Assembly (NCBI RefSeq): GCF_009659625.1 | Contig: NZ_VOIW01000005.1 | Location: forward strand, 372,001 to 436,000 | From: Pseudomonas haemolytica | GTDB taxonomy: Bacteria > Pseudomonadota > Gammaproteobacteria > Pseudomonadales > Pseudomonadaceae | Reading direction: 5' to 3' | DNA: 64,000 bases | Shown here: positions 1 through 8,268 of the stretch, piece after piece | Layout: every line of letters starts with the position of its first letter | Numbering within the stretch: position 1 is the first letter of the stretch | Translations under genes and position numbers: made by a program | Notes under the pieces: model-generated | Told to the model about the DNA's origin: nothing | Database searches by the model: none | The model's input: only the letters and a program-made list of their open reading frames with translations

Positions 1-90
1 CAGGCCTGCGTCGTTCTTCAAGGATTCCAGCTGGGCAAGCTGCTCTTGAAGGGCTTTTTCTGCTGCACGAAATTCGGCGAGTCTGGACAA
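1..90 (-). CDS. MvaT/MvaV-family H-NS-like regulator (5' part only)
   Basis: Only the first 30 codons are in the window; the rest lies beyond base 1. They read from a TTG start at 88-90 and begin MSRLAEFRAAEKALQEQ, the N-terminal coiled-coil (oligomerisation) segment typical of Pseudomonas MvaT-family proteins, and closer to the MvaV/MvaU type than to MvaT itself. The family forms oligomers on AT-rich DNA and silences acquired or accessory genes such as fimbriae and toxins, as H-NS does in enterics. The start was chosen because the family N-terminus fits exactly; no strong Shine-Dalgarno sequence is visible. The DNA-binding domain cannot be seen. Confidence 0.85.
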   Translation of the reverse strand, partial: MSRLAEFRAAEKALQEQLAQLESLKNDAGL

Positions 91-286
91 AATCTTTACT
101 CCAATAGTGTAGTTGCTGATATCAACTGCAGACAAAGCTATGAGCCAAGAGCGTGAAGGCTACTCAACAAAAATACCGCTCTGCGAGTTCTGCACAGGCA
201 GGAAAAATTGTAGTAGTTAATGCATCTCGAGTAAATCATGTCTTCTGCCGGGAGTGCAATCTCTCATCCAAAGCAGTCGCGGCTAT

Positions 287-1879
287 TCAACGGCTGCCCA
301 GTGATTTAATGAATTCATCGCAGGGTAACGGTCGGCCGAACAGATAGCCTTGCAAGAAATCCACGCCTTGGGCTACGAGGTATTCACACTGTTCGGCTGT
401 TTCTACACCTTCTGCAACAATGCCAAGGTCCAGTTTGGCCGACAATTCTATGATGCTGTCAAGAATATGCCGTGACAACGCATCAACACCGATCATGGCG
501 ACAAAGCTTTGATCAATCTTCAAGTAGTCGACATTGAAGTTGCGCAAGTAACCCAGGCTGGAGTGGCCGGTACCGAAGTCATCAATCGCGATCATCACGC
601 CCAGTTGATGCAGCGCGTCGAACAGGCTTCGGGTGGTCTCGGTGGGCTCGATCAGCTCGCGCTCAGTCAACTCCAGCACCAGAGTGACATGGCCTGGCGG
701 GAAGGCGGCGAGGAATTCCCGGCAATCGGTCACCAGTTCGAGGTCCTGGCAGTGGCGTGCGGTGATATTCACGCCGATATGAAAGCCAGGGCTGAAGCGC
801 TCGGTATGGGGCGCCAGTTGCGCGGCGGTCTGGCGCAGCAGGGCTCGGGTCATCGGCACAATCAAGCCAGAGTCTTCGGCCAGGGGAATAAACAGATCTG
901 GCCGCACCAGGCCTTCTTTTGGATGTTTCCAGCGCATCAGCACTTCACAGCCGGCCCATTGGCGGGTGTCGCCACGCACTACAGGTTGAAAATACGGGAT
1001 GAATTCGTTGGCACTCAACGCACGTTGCAACTCCTGGGTGGGCGCCGATGAGCGCTTTTGCAGCCAATGAGCCAGGACGCCGGCCAGCACACCAAAGAAC
1101 ACCACCAGGCTGAAGAGTGCTGGATAACGGGCCTGCATATACCGCCAGGTTTCACCCTCTGGCATGCCGGCGTCGACGCTGTAGTGATAACGCCCGGACG
1201 CCAGGTGATGATGGGCCACGGCAAATACTGGCACGGCGTTGTCATGCACTTTGCCGTTGGCATCCAGCCAGTTAGGCCCCACTTGCAGTATCAGATGGGC
1301 GTAACGACTGATCAGGCGCAAGGCATTGGTCAGGTGGTAGCTGTCAACCGAGGCAAACGCGCCTTGGTCTCCCTCTACCAGGCGATACACCAGCAGTGCG
1401 GTATCCGGCGTGACGGGGTTGCCGTTCATCAACCACAGCGACCCGTCCACATAGTCATCCGGGTTGACCGGTGACTGGTAGTTACCACCAAACAGCGAAC
1501 TGCAATAAATGTTTTTCTGCCAGGACAGCGTAGTGGCGCGCACGAAAGGGCGGCGCGTGACCTGTTCGCGCAGCGCCAACTGCACCGCGTTATCACAGGG
1601 CTGGCCAGCCAGCGGCAGCAAGGCCCGGGCGGCGAGGGCAGTGTTGTCGAGCATCAAGTCAAACTGGCGCACCGCTTCCTGAGCTGTCTGCGCAGTGCTT
1701 TGTTCAAGGGTGCGCAGGGCTTGCCAATACAGAATCACAACCCCCAGTAAGACGGGCAGCATGCCGCTGATTGCACTGATGAAATAGCGTGCAACTCGGC
1801 TTCGTGGGCCTTTGGAGGTCAGGGGCATGGGCGCAGTCAATCGCAAAAAAGAGTGGGGTATGCCGATGATAGATGGCAT
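287..1879 (-). CDS. CSS-motif EAL-domain c-di-GMP phosphodiesterase
   Basis: Predicted inner-membrane enzyme that linearises cyclic di-GMP. Order: TM helix (about 35-55); periplasmic CSS-motif sensor (about 60-250) with CSS at 126-128 and an earlier Cys at 95; second TM (about 255-275); EAL domain (about 290-525). The EAL signature is EVL at 312-314. Metal and catalytic motifs look intact: NITARH (371-376), ELTERE (403-408), DDFGTG (433-438) and AEGVET (489-494), so it is probably active. In characterised CSS-EAL proteins the redox state of the two periplasmic cysteines controls membrane-proximal proteolysis and activity. The Met at residue 18 (base 1828) is an alternative start; neither start has a clear ribosome-binding site. 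It is followed, in the opposite direction, by the pilus operon, so it may tune adhesion locally (inference). Confidence 0.88.
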   Translation of the reverse strand: MPSIIGIPHSFLRLTAPMPLTSKGPRSRVARYFISAISGMLPVLLGVVILYWQALRTLEQSTAQTAQEAVRQFDLMLDNTALAARALLPLAGQPCDNAVQLALREQVTRRPFVRATTLSWQKNIYCSSLFGGNYQSPVNPDDYVDGSLWLMNGNPVTPDTALLVYRLVEGDQGAFASVDSYHLTNALRLISRYAHLILQVGPNWLDANGKVHDNAVPVFAVAHHHLASGRYHYSVDAGMPEGETWRYMQARYPALFSLVVFFGVLAGVLAHWLQKRSSAPTQELQRALSANEFIPYFQPVVRGDTRQWAGCEVLMRWKHPKEGLVRPDLFIPLAEDSGLIVPMTRALLRQTAAQLAPHTERFSPGFHIGVNITARHCQDLELVTDCREFLAAFPPGHVTLVLELTERELIEPTETTRSLFDALHQLGVMIAIDDFGTGHSSLGYLRNFNVDYLKIDQSFVAMIGVDALSRHILDSIIELSAKLDLGIVAEGVETAEQCEYLVAQGVDFLQGYLFGRPLPCDEFIKSLGSR

Positions 1880-2117
1880 TGCACGGGGGCGCTCACTTGT
1901 TTGAAGCGGATTGACCTAGCCGTTCGGTCAGTTGTGGCGGGCATTTCAACTTGGCAACATAAACTTCGTTGCAAGAAGTAAGAGACTCAGGCGCACTCAT
2001 CCTACAGCCTCTTTCACAGCCACTGAGCCCAATTTTGGCGGGACGGTTAAGTCTCGTCTTTCGATCAGTGAATGCTGGCTTGTAATTTTTTAATGATCTA
2101 ACGAGGAAATATCAGCA

Positions 2118-2678
2118 ATGAACAAAATCGCACTGGCCGTTGTATTTCTGGCGGCTACCGGCGTTGTCGCGCTACCCGCTTTTGCGGTAGACGGCACAAT
2201 TACCGTGAGCGGCGAAATCAGCGGCACAACCTGCAGCATCAGCGGCGGCTCGGGCTCGACGCCTGGGGCCAGCCCGGACTTTGCGGTTCCACTGAGCAAG
2301 GTCCAGGTCAGCGCGCTCAAGTCAGCAGGCCAGACGGCCGGCGCAAAGCCCTTCTTCATCCAAGTGGGCGCTTGCCCGAAGGATACTGTCGTAGCCGTGT
2401 TGTATGAGAGCAGCAGCCCTGCAATCAACCCGGCTACCGGTAACTTGATCAACCGGGCACCGGCGACGCCGAAACCGGCCTCCTTCGTTGAAGTACAGAT
2501 TGTGGACGGCGCCACCAACAAACCGATGGACCTTCGCCTGGGCCTGAATTCGAGCTCCGCCACCGTTCCCGCCAGCGGTGCGGTGACGTTGCCGTTTGCC
2601 GCCCAATACATCGCGACGGGAACCGCCACTCCAGGCCCGGTGAGTACGCAAGTGCTGTATTCCGTGACGTTCCCCTGA
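2118..2678 (+). CDS. Chaperone-usher pilus subunit (major fimbrial protein)
   Basis: 186-residue secreted pilin, first gene of a five-gene chaperone-usher operon. It has a Sec signal peptide ending near ALPAFA, then DGTITVSGEISGTTCSI, the usual start of a type 1-like pilin with the first cysteine of the disulfide; the second lies in VGACPKD. The C-terminus ends in an alternating hydrophobic strand (VLYSVTFP), as expected for the donor-strand-accepting groove and chaperone contact. A good ribosome-binding site (GAGGAAA) precedes the ATG. Gene position, size and export signal suggest the main shaft subunit, but a minor subunit is possible. Confidence 0.85.
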   Translation: MNKIALAVVFLAATGVVALPAFAVDGTITVSGEISGTTCSISGGSGSTPGASPDFAVPLSKVQVSALKSAGQTAGAKPFFIQVGACPKDTVVAVLYESSSPAINPATGNLINRAPATPKPASFVEVQIVDGATNKPMDLRLGLNSSSATVPASGAVTLPFAAQYIATGTATPGPVSTQVLYSVTFP

Positions 2679-2737
2679 TCGAGGCCAAGTGCCTGGCTGT
2701 TCGCTGGGCGCAGGACAACGCCTCGAAGGATAGGCCC

Positions 2738-3520
2738 ATGCTCGCCCGAACAATGCTTTTGCCCCCCCTGCTAAGTGCGATGTTGAGCGGTATCGGGTTG
2801 TCATCCGCTGCCGTCGCCGGGGTTGTGATCGACGGCACGCGGCACATCTATCCGCAACAGCGCCGTGAAATCACGCTACGCCTGACCAATGATGACCCGC
2901 GTGTTCCGCGGCTGGTCCAGGTGTGGTTGGACCAGGGCACCCCGGCGCAAGATCCGTCGCACAGCGATGTGCCTTTCAGCCTGGCACCGCCGGTGTTTCG
3001 CCTGGACCCAGGTAAAAGCCAGGTGGTGCGGTTGGTCTATACCCAGGACCCACTGCCGACCGATCGGGAGTCGTTGTTCTGGCTTAACGCCCTGGAGATT
3101 CCTCCCAAGGTCGATGCGGCGCCATACGGCTCGCAAGAGCACCAGTCGAATCACCTGCAGTTCGCCTTTCGTATCCGCACCAAGGTGTTCTTTCGCCCGG
3201 CCCAATTGCCGGGCACGGCGGACGAGGCACCTACCCAATTACGCTGGACCCTGCACCGGAGTGCCCAGGGGCCTTTACTGGAAGTGCATAACCCCTCGGC
3301 CTACCACGTGACGTTCAATGAGGTGGCGCTGGCCATGGGCCCGCAACCCGATGCGCGGCTGTTGCCGGCGGAAGCGGGCATGGTGCCCCCCGGTGGCAAC
3401 TTGAAGCTGCCCGTGCGCGACATCGTGCAAGCGATCCCGGCGGACGCCCAGGTACATTTCAAATACATCAACGATTACGGCGCATTTTCCGTGCCGCAGC
3501 GTGCTCCCCTGAAGTACTGA
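2738..3520 (+). CDS. Periplasmic pilus chaperone (PapD-like), copy 1
   Basis: 260 residues with a signal peptide ending near AAVAGV. The mature protein starts with an Ig-like G1-strand chaperone domain (about 28-150: VVIDGTRHIYPQQRREITLRLTN in pieces) and a second domain (about 160-255). Hallmarks are the Tyr/Pro-rich N-terminal strand, the YTQDPLPTDRESLFWLNALE region (the conserved E-S-x-F/Y-W-L-N motif) and NHLQFAFRIRTKVFFRP, the R-x-K-x-F-x-R-P signature. It captures pilins emerging from Sec by donor-strand complementation and hands them to the usher. Its stop codon lies 2 bp before the usher start, so the two genes are co-transcribed. Confidence 0.93.
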   Translation: MLARTMLLPPLLSAMLSGIGLSSAAVAGVVIDGTRHIYPQQRREITLRLTNDDPRVPRLVQVWLDQGTPAQDPSHSDVPFSLAPPVFRLDPGKSQVVRLVYTQDPLPTDRESLFWLNALEIPPKVDAAPYGSQEHQSNHLQFAFRIRTKVFFRPAQLPGTADEAPTQLRWTLHRSAQGPLLEVHNPSAYHVTFNEVALAMGPQPDARLLPAEAGMVPPGGNLKLPVRDIVQAIPADAQVHFKYINDYGAFSVPQRAPLKY

Positions 3521-3522
3521 CC

Positions 3523-6144
3523 ATGTTTGCCTTACTGCAATTATCGCTTCATCGCTTCACTGCCAGGCGGGCTTCCCATTCCAGGTTTGCATTACTGCTA
3601 GGCCTGCTCGGTTCGCTATTGATCTCGGCTGAGGCCGCCCCTTTGCTGTTTGACCTGGAAGCCTTTGCCAGCGGCCTATCCACGTCCGCGGATATTTCGC
3701 GGTTCAATGTCAGCAATGTGTTGGCGCCTGGCATCTATCGTGTCGATGTCATGCTCAATGGGCAATCGATGGGGCGCCGCGAAATCAACTTCGTCGCCCG
3801 AGATCAACAGGACGATGCACAGCCTTGCTTGAACACGGCAGAGCTTGCCCGGCTCGGGGTCGCACTGCCTACCGTCGAACACGACGCCGATACCACTTGC
3901 CGCGAGATCACCCAATGGATCCCCTTGGCCAGCAGCCACATGGAGATCGAGTCCCTGACGCTGAACGTCAGCATCCCGCAGGTCTATATCACGCGCTCCG
4001 TACGCGGCTATGTTGATCCTGCCCAGTGGGACAACGGCATTGACGCCGCGCTGCTCAATTACAACCTCAGTGCCGCGGCGGCAACGTCAGGGTCAGGGGA
4101 AGACCGCAGTTACCTGGGCCTTAATGGTGGCTTCAATCTGGGCAACTGGCGACTGCGTCATCAAGGAGGGTTAGCCTGGACATCCCGGCAAGGCGTGTCG
4201 GCGTATCAACACACTGCCACCTACCTGCAGCGCCCCCTTGCCGACTGGCGCTCACAATTGACTATCGGCGACAGTTTCAGCAGCGGCCAGATCCTTGATG
4301 GCGTGCGTGTGCGCGGCATTACCCTGGCAACCGATGACCGCATGCTTGCCCAGTCGCAGCAGGGCTATGCGCCGCAGGTGCGCGGTATCGCCGACAGCAA
4401 CGCCACGGTGACGGTGCGCCAGAACGGCTACACCATCTATGAAACCACCGTGGCCCCAGGGCCGTTTGTCATCGACGACCTGTACCCCACCGGCTACGGG
4501 GGCGATCTCAACGTCAGCGTCATCGAAGTGGGTGGGCGACGCACCACCTTCATCGTGCCCTACTCAGTAGCGCCGTACCTGCTGCGTGACGGCGCCAGCC
4601 ACTACCGCGCGACCTTGGGGCAAGTCCAGCAACGTGGGGTGAGTAGCGCCAGCCCTGGAGTATTTCAAGGCACGCTCCAGCTTGGCCTTACCGATCGCCT
4701 CACAAGCTACGGTGGCGCCACCTTTTCCCAGGGCTACGCGCAGGGCAAGGCCGGCCTGGCAATGAGCACTCCCATGGGCGCGTTTGCCCTGGACAGCACC
4801 CATTCGCGCACACAGATGCAGGGCTTGGGCGTGGTGGACGGACAAAGCTGGGGCTTGGCCTATAACAAGAACGTGCCGTTTTCGGGAACGCATTTTGCGT
4901 TGGGCGCCTATCGTTTTTCTACCGCTGGCTACCTGAGCCTGCCTGACGCGCTGAACGTGCGGGAACTGGGGCACCGGGGCGGAAACATTGACCATTACGC
5001 CCGGCAGAAAAGCCGCGTTGACCTGACGATCAGTCAGCAGTTGGGAAAAGGGACGTTAAGCGTGTACGGCAGTTCCATTGACTACTGGGCCGGTCAACAA
5101 GGGCGCCAGACCTCATTCACCGTCAGTTATGGGTCCAGCTGGAGAAAGCTCAACTGGAACCTATCGGCGCAGCGCTCCAGAGTCAGTGAAACCCACCAGT
5201 TGAGTGAACGCGAACGCAGTGACGAAATCTTCTTCGGCCGCTCAATGCACATGGGGCGTTTGGATAATCGCCTGGTGCTGACCCTGTCCGTGCCGTTGGG
5301 CGAAGGCGTGCGAGCACCGAACCTGAGCAGTTCAATGTCCCGAGAAACCGGTGAGTCACGCGGCAGCCAGCAACAAGTCGGCATCAATGGCTTGCTGGGC
5401 GACTCAGCCCAAACCCACTACGGCCTGGTTGGCAGTCGGGGCACGGGCAGTCAGGACGGTGCAAGCTTGAATGCCTACGCCGGTTATCGCGACAGCGCCG
5501 CCAACCTGCGCGCCGGCTATGGCCAGAGCCGCGACAGTTCGCAAGTGTCCATGAGTGCCGACGGAGGGCTTATTGCCCATCGGCGTGGTGTCACATTCTC
5601 GCAAAACCTCGGTGAGGCCTCGGGCCTGGTGTATGCGCCTGATGCCCAAGGCGCGCAGCTTGGTGGTTCCGGGGCTCGTATCGACAAACATGGGTATGGG
5701 GTGCTGCCTTCCCTCAGGGCCTACCAGCGCAATGAAGTGGATATCGATCCGGAAGGCATGCCCATGGACGTGGAACTCAAAGAGTCAAACCAGTCCGTGG
5801 TGCCGACGCTGGGTGCGGTGTCGCTGATCAGGTTTGAGACCGTCAGCGGCCGGGCAGTGGTGATCAAGGCTACTCATCTGGACGGCAGGCCGCTGCCGTT
5901 TGCCGCCCAGGTATTCGACGAGCACGGCAGCGAGGTCGGGGTGGTCGGGCAGGCCGGCAAGGCGTTTGTCCGCGGGGTGGCCGACCAGGGGCGGCTGACC
6001 GTCCAGTGGGCGCAAACGCCAGCTGACCGTTGTTATATCCATTACCGCCTGCCACCCCGGGAGCCTGGCCAACGTCAGGAGGCTGCGGACCAATTAGTCA
6101 GCCAGTGCACGGCCGACACACCGGCGCACGAGGAGAACAGTTGA
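3523..6144 (+). CDS. Outer-membrane fimbrial usher (FimD/PapC-like)
   Basis: 873-residue outer-membrane assembly platform. After a signal peptide (ends near SAEAAP) comes the N-terminal periplasmic chaperone-binding domain (FDLEAFASGLSTSADISRF), then the 24-strand beta barrel with an internal plug, then C-terminal domains with a cysteine pair (RCYIHY and VSQC). RGYVDPAQWDNGIDAALLNYNLS and LGLNGGFNLGNWRLRHQG are recognisable usher family blocks. Length is normal for ushers (800-900). It starts 2 bp after the chaperone stop and its own stop overlaps the adhesin start by one base (TGATG), showing translational coupling. Confidence 0.95.
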   Translation: MFALLQLSLHRFTARRASHSRFALLLGLLGSLLISAEAAPLLFDLEAFASGLSTSADISRFNVSNVLAPGIYRVDVMLNGQSMGRREINFVARDQQDDAQPCLNTAELARLGVALPTVEHDADTTCREITQWIPLASSHMEIESLTLNVSIPQVYITRSVRGYVDPAQWDNGIDAALLNYNLSAAAATSGSGEDRSYLGLNGGFNLGNWRLRHQGGLAWTSRQGVSAYQHTATYLQRPLADWRSQLTIGDSFSSGQILDGVRVRGITLATDDRMLAQSQQGYAPQVRGIADSNATVTVRQNGYTIYETTVAPGPFVIDDLYPTGYGGDLNVSVIEVGGRRTTFIVPYSVAPYLLRDGASHYRATLGQVQQRGVSSASPGVFQGTLQLGLTDRLTSYGGATFSQGYAQGKAGLAMSTPMGAFALDSTHSRTQMQGLGVVDGQSWGLAYNKNVPFSGTHFALGAYRFSTAGYLSLPDALNVRELGHRGGNIDHYARQKSRVDLTISQQLGKGTLSVYGSSIDYWAGQQGRQTSFTVSYGSSWRKLNWNLSAQRSRVSETHQLSERERSDEIFFGRSMHMGRLDNRLVLTLSVPLGEGVRAPNLSSSMSRETGESRGSQQQVGINGLLGDSAQTHYGLVGSRGTGSQDGASLNAYAGYRDSAANLRAGYGQSRDSSQVSMSADGGLIAHRRGVTFSQNLGEASGLVYAPDAQGAQLGGSGARIDKHGYGVLPSLRAYQRNEVDIDPEGMPMDVELKESNQSVVPTLGAVSLIRFETVSGRAVVIKATHLDGRPLPFAAQVFDEHGSEVGVVGQAGKAFVRGVADQGRLTVQWAQTPADRCYIHYRLPPREPGQRQEAADQLVSQCTADTPAHEENS

Positions 6145-7187
6145 TGAAACGAACGCACGCCCTGCGCCGGGCGCTCCTTGTTGTCTTGACCTGTTCTGCC
6201 ATTCTGGTCGTAGAGCGTGTTCAGGCCAAGGCCACCTGTACACCCGCAGCACCCACGGTGCTTTCGGTGCCGCGTATAACGGTACCCACCAATCCGGTGG
6301 TCGGCCAGGTGTTGGGCAGCCCGGACGGTTATCCCATCGAGGTGACACATGGGCTGAGTTGCACTTACGACCCCCATGTCATTATTGAGTACTGGTCGTC
6401 CATCGGCATCTCCAGGGATATTCCTTGGTCCGGTCACTATTTCGGTCATTCCGGGCTTGCCATGCCGGTCTATCTCACTGGCGTGCCGGGCGTCGGTTTT
6501 GCGTTTATGGCCGAAGATCGTGACAGCGGGCCGATGAAGATCGTGACCACCGGCGTGACGGTGTTGCACGGGCCGGTGTACCCCGGGCTGCCCACATGGG
6601 GGGCACGCGGTCGGGTGTTTTTTGTGGTGATCGGAGCGGTTTCGGGAGGCACCGTCATACCTCGTACCTTCTCAGGCCTGAACCTGTACACCAATGCCAC
6701 CTTCCATGCCATCAACTTCGGCAGCATTGAAATAGGCCCGCCGAGCAAGCCCACCTGCACCGTGTCGACACCCTCGGTGGCTATACCGCTTGGCACCGTG
6801 GAGAGCCGGGCGTTCACCGGCATCAACAGCGTGGCGGGCAATGCCACAGGCACTATCACTTTGCAATGCGCCGGGGGCAGCGGAGGGCGCCTGGATGTCC
6901 TGGTGGCCTTGACCGACCAGACCCAACCGAGCAATCGCAGTGACCGGTTGACACTCACAGCCACCTCGAAGGCCAGGGGCGTGGCCCTGCAGCTGCTTTT
7001 CGGTGACCGAGTGATCAGCTACGGCCCCGATTCCGCGACGGTCGGCGCGCCCCATCAATGGTTGGCAGGCAGTACCGACAATGGCACTTTCCAGATTCCG
7101 TTGACGGCTCGTTTTATACAGACGAGCAAGAGTATCCATCCCGGCCCGGCCAATGGCCTGGCGACGTTTACACTGACCTATCGGTGA
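6144..7187 (+). CDS. Two-domain fimbrial tip adhesin
   Basis: 347 residues from the ATG that overlaps the usher stop; AGGAG sits just upstream, which favours this start over an in-frame codon inside the usher. Signal peptide ends near ERVQAKA. An N-terminal domain of about 170 residues with several Cys and no recognisable relative (the putative receptor-binding or lectin part) is followed by a pilin-like domain from about 205, beginning PTCTVSTPSVAIPLGTV and ending TFTLTYR. That arrangement and the distal operon position are typical of tip adhesins such as FimH. The ligand cannot be predicted. Confidence 0.82.
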   Translation: MKRTHALRRALLVVLTCSAILVVERVQAKATCTPAAPTVLSVPRITVPTNPVVGQVLGSPDGYPIEVTHGLSCTYDPHVIIEYWSSIGISRDIPWSGHYFGHSGLAMPVYLTGVPGVGFAFMAEDRDSGPMKIVTTGVTVLHGPVYPGLPTWGARGRVFFVVIGAVSGGTVIPRTFSGLNLYTNATFHAINFGSIEIGPPSKPTCTVSTPSVAIPLGTVESRAFTGINSVAGNATGTITLQCAGGSGGRLDVLVALTDQTQPSNRSDRLTLTATSKARGVALQLLFGDRVISYGPDSATVGAPHQWLAGSTDNGTFQIPLTARFIQTSKSIHPGPANGLATFTLTYR

Positions 7188-7192
7188 GCCAC

Positions 7193-7933
7193 ATGAGAGC
7201 CAGCGGCGTGTTGAGGGCGGTGCTCAGCCTGATCGTGGCGGTTCAGGTATTGCCGGCCAACGGGGAAATTGTCATTGATCGAACCCGTATCATCTACGCG
7301 GCCGCCGCTTCGGGGGTGACGGTCAACCTGCGCAACGAGGCGGACGGCCCGCGCCTGGTGCAGGTATGGATCGATGAAGGCGACCCGCAGGCCCCACCGG
7401 AGTTGAGCGATGTGCCATTTACGGTAACTCCACCCATCCTCAAATTGGAGGCAGGCAAGGCCAAGGCGCTGCGGGTGGTTTACCACGCCGCGCAACGGCC
7501 AGCGATGACGCCTTCCCAGGAGTCGGTTTACTGGCTGAATGTCTTGGGTATCCGGCCCAGTGCTGAAACGAACAATCATCTGCAATTTGCTTTTCGCACG
7601 CGCATCAAACTGTTCCTGCGACCCGACGGCCTGCCGGGACGTGTGGAAGACGCCGTGCAAGCGCTACAGTGGCGGCTGGATAACGACAAGCCGGTACTGC
7701 TGGTGCGCAACCCTGGCGCCTATCATGTGACGCTGTCCAGCATCGTACTGCTCCATGAGGGCAGCGAATATCGCAGCGAAGACCCACCGATGCTTTTGCC
7801 ACAGACTGCGGTGGCCATTGCAATGCCCGGCAGGGAAACCCCGTGGCAAGGCCCTGCCACGTTGCGCTTCACCACCTTGGATGACCATGGCACCACGCGT
7901 GAGCATGGTGTGGCCTTAAGCCCAATGCGATGA
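7193..7933 (+). CDS. Periplasmic pilus chaperone, copy 2
   Basis: 246 residues from ATG 7193; an in-frame GTG at 7184 is an alternative start. Signal peptide, then EIVIDRTRIIYAAAASGVTVNLRN (first strands of a PapD-like domain), ESVYWLNVLGI and HLQFAFRTRIKLFLRP, all chaperone hallmarks. It is the last gene of the operon and is clearly homologous to the chaperone at 2738-3520. Two chaperones with one usher suggest a division of labour, one serving the shaft pilin and one the adhesin that immediately precedes it. That split is inference. Confidence 0.92.
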   Translation: MRASGVLRAVLSLIVAVQVLPANGEIVIDRTRIIYAAAASGVTVNLRNEADGPRLVQVWIDEGDPQAPPELSDVPFTVTPPILKLEAGKAKALRVVYHAAQRPAMTPSQESVYWLNVLGIRPSAETNNHLQFAFRTRIKLFLRPDGLPGRVEDAVQALQWRLDNDKPVLLVRNPGAYHVTLSSIVLLHEGSEYRSEDPPMLLPQTAVAIAMPGRETPWQGPATLRFTTLDDHGTTREHGVALSPMR

Positions 7934-8030
7934 AGGCCAGGGTGGCGGGCGGTGCGCTCGTCCCGCCAGGTCGCTACCTGTGCAACAAACCCCTTGCGCA
8001 GGGCAGGGCAATGGGGATTTGATAAGAGTA

Positions 8031-8059
8031 CGGACAAACCTGGTTACGCTGTGTAGAAT
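8031..8059 (+). promoter_or_regulatory. Candidate sigma70 promoter for hpd
   Basis: CGGACA (8031-8036) and TAGAAT (8054-8059) are separated by 17 bp. The -10 box overlaps TGTAGA-N5-TTTACG (8052-8068), which resembles the TGTAAA/TTTACA half-sites bound by TyrR/PhhR-type regulators of aromatic amino-acid catabolism, but the spacing is one base short of the usual six. Seen by eye only. Confidence 0.3.
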
Positions 8060-8127
8060 CGGTTTACGCATACAAGAATATGGACTTGCGCTCACGCAAG
8101 CCTCGGCCGTCAGAGACTGATGACACC

Positions 8128-8232
8128 ATGAAGCTACTCGGCTCCCCCCTCATCTTTGGTGACTTCCTCGCCCGCAGCGTGCGGGGTCTTTCCTGTGCGC
8201 CACCCTCCGGCCTCATCCTTGCTCGCAACTAA
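8128..8232 (+). CDS. Possible 34-codon leader ORF upstream of hpd
   Basis: ATG at 8128 to TAA at 8230-8232 encodes 34 residues (MKLLGSPLIFGDFLARSVRG then LSCAPPSGLILARN). It ends 36 bp before the hpd start, inside what would be the hpd leader transcript. Codon use is GC3-rich, like the neighbours. The Shine-Dalgarno sequence is weak. A short hairpin (8171-8185) lies inside it, so translation could affect leader folding. No function is recognised. It could also be a chance ORF. Confidence 0.35.
   Translation: MKLLGSPLIFGDFLARSVRGLSCAPPSGLILARN
8171..8185 (+). promoter_or_regulatory. Small GC-rich hairpin in hpd leader
   Basis: CCCGCA-GCG-TGCGGG forms a 6-bp stem with a 3-nt loop, followed by GTCTTTCC. 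Too short a T-run for a convincing terminator; possible leader structure. Confidence 0.25.
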
Positions 8233-8268
8233 ACAATTGCTACCAACAAGAATGATGAGGCACCGAAC

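Noticed and set aside
153..347. 64-codon plus-strand ORF between the mvaT-family and EAL genes
   Set aside because: It overlaps the end of the EAL gene, has weak codon bias and no ribosome-binding site.
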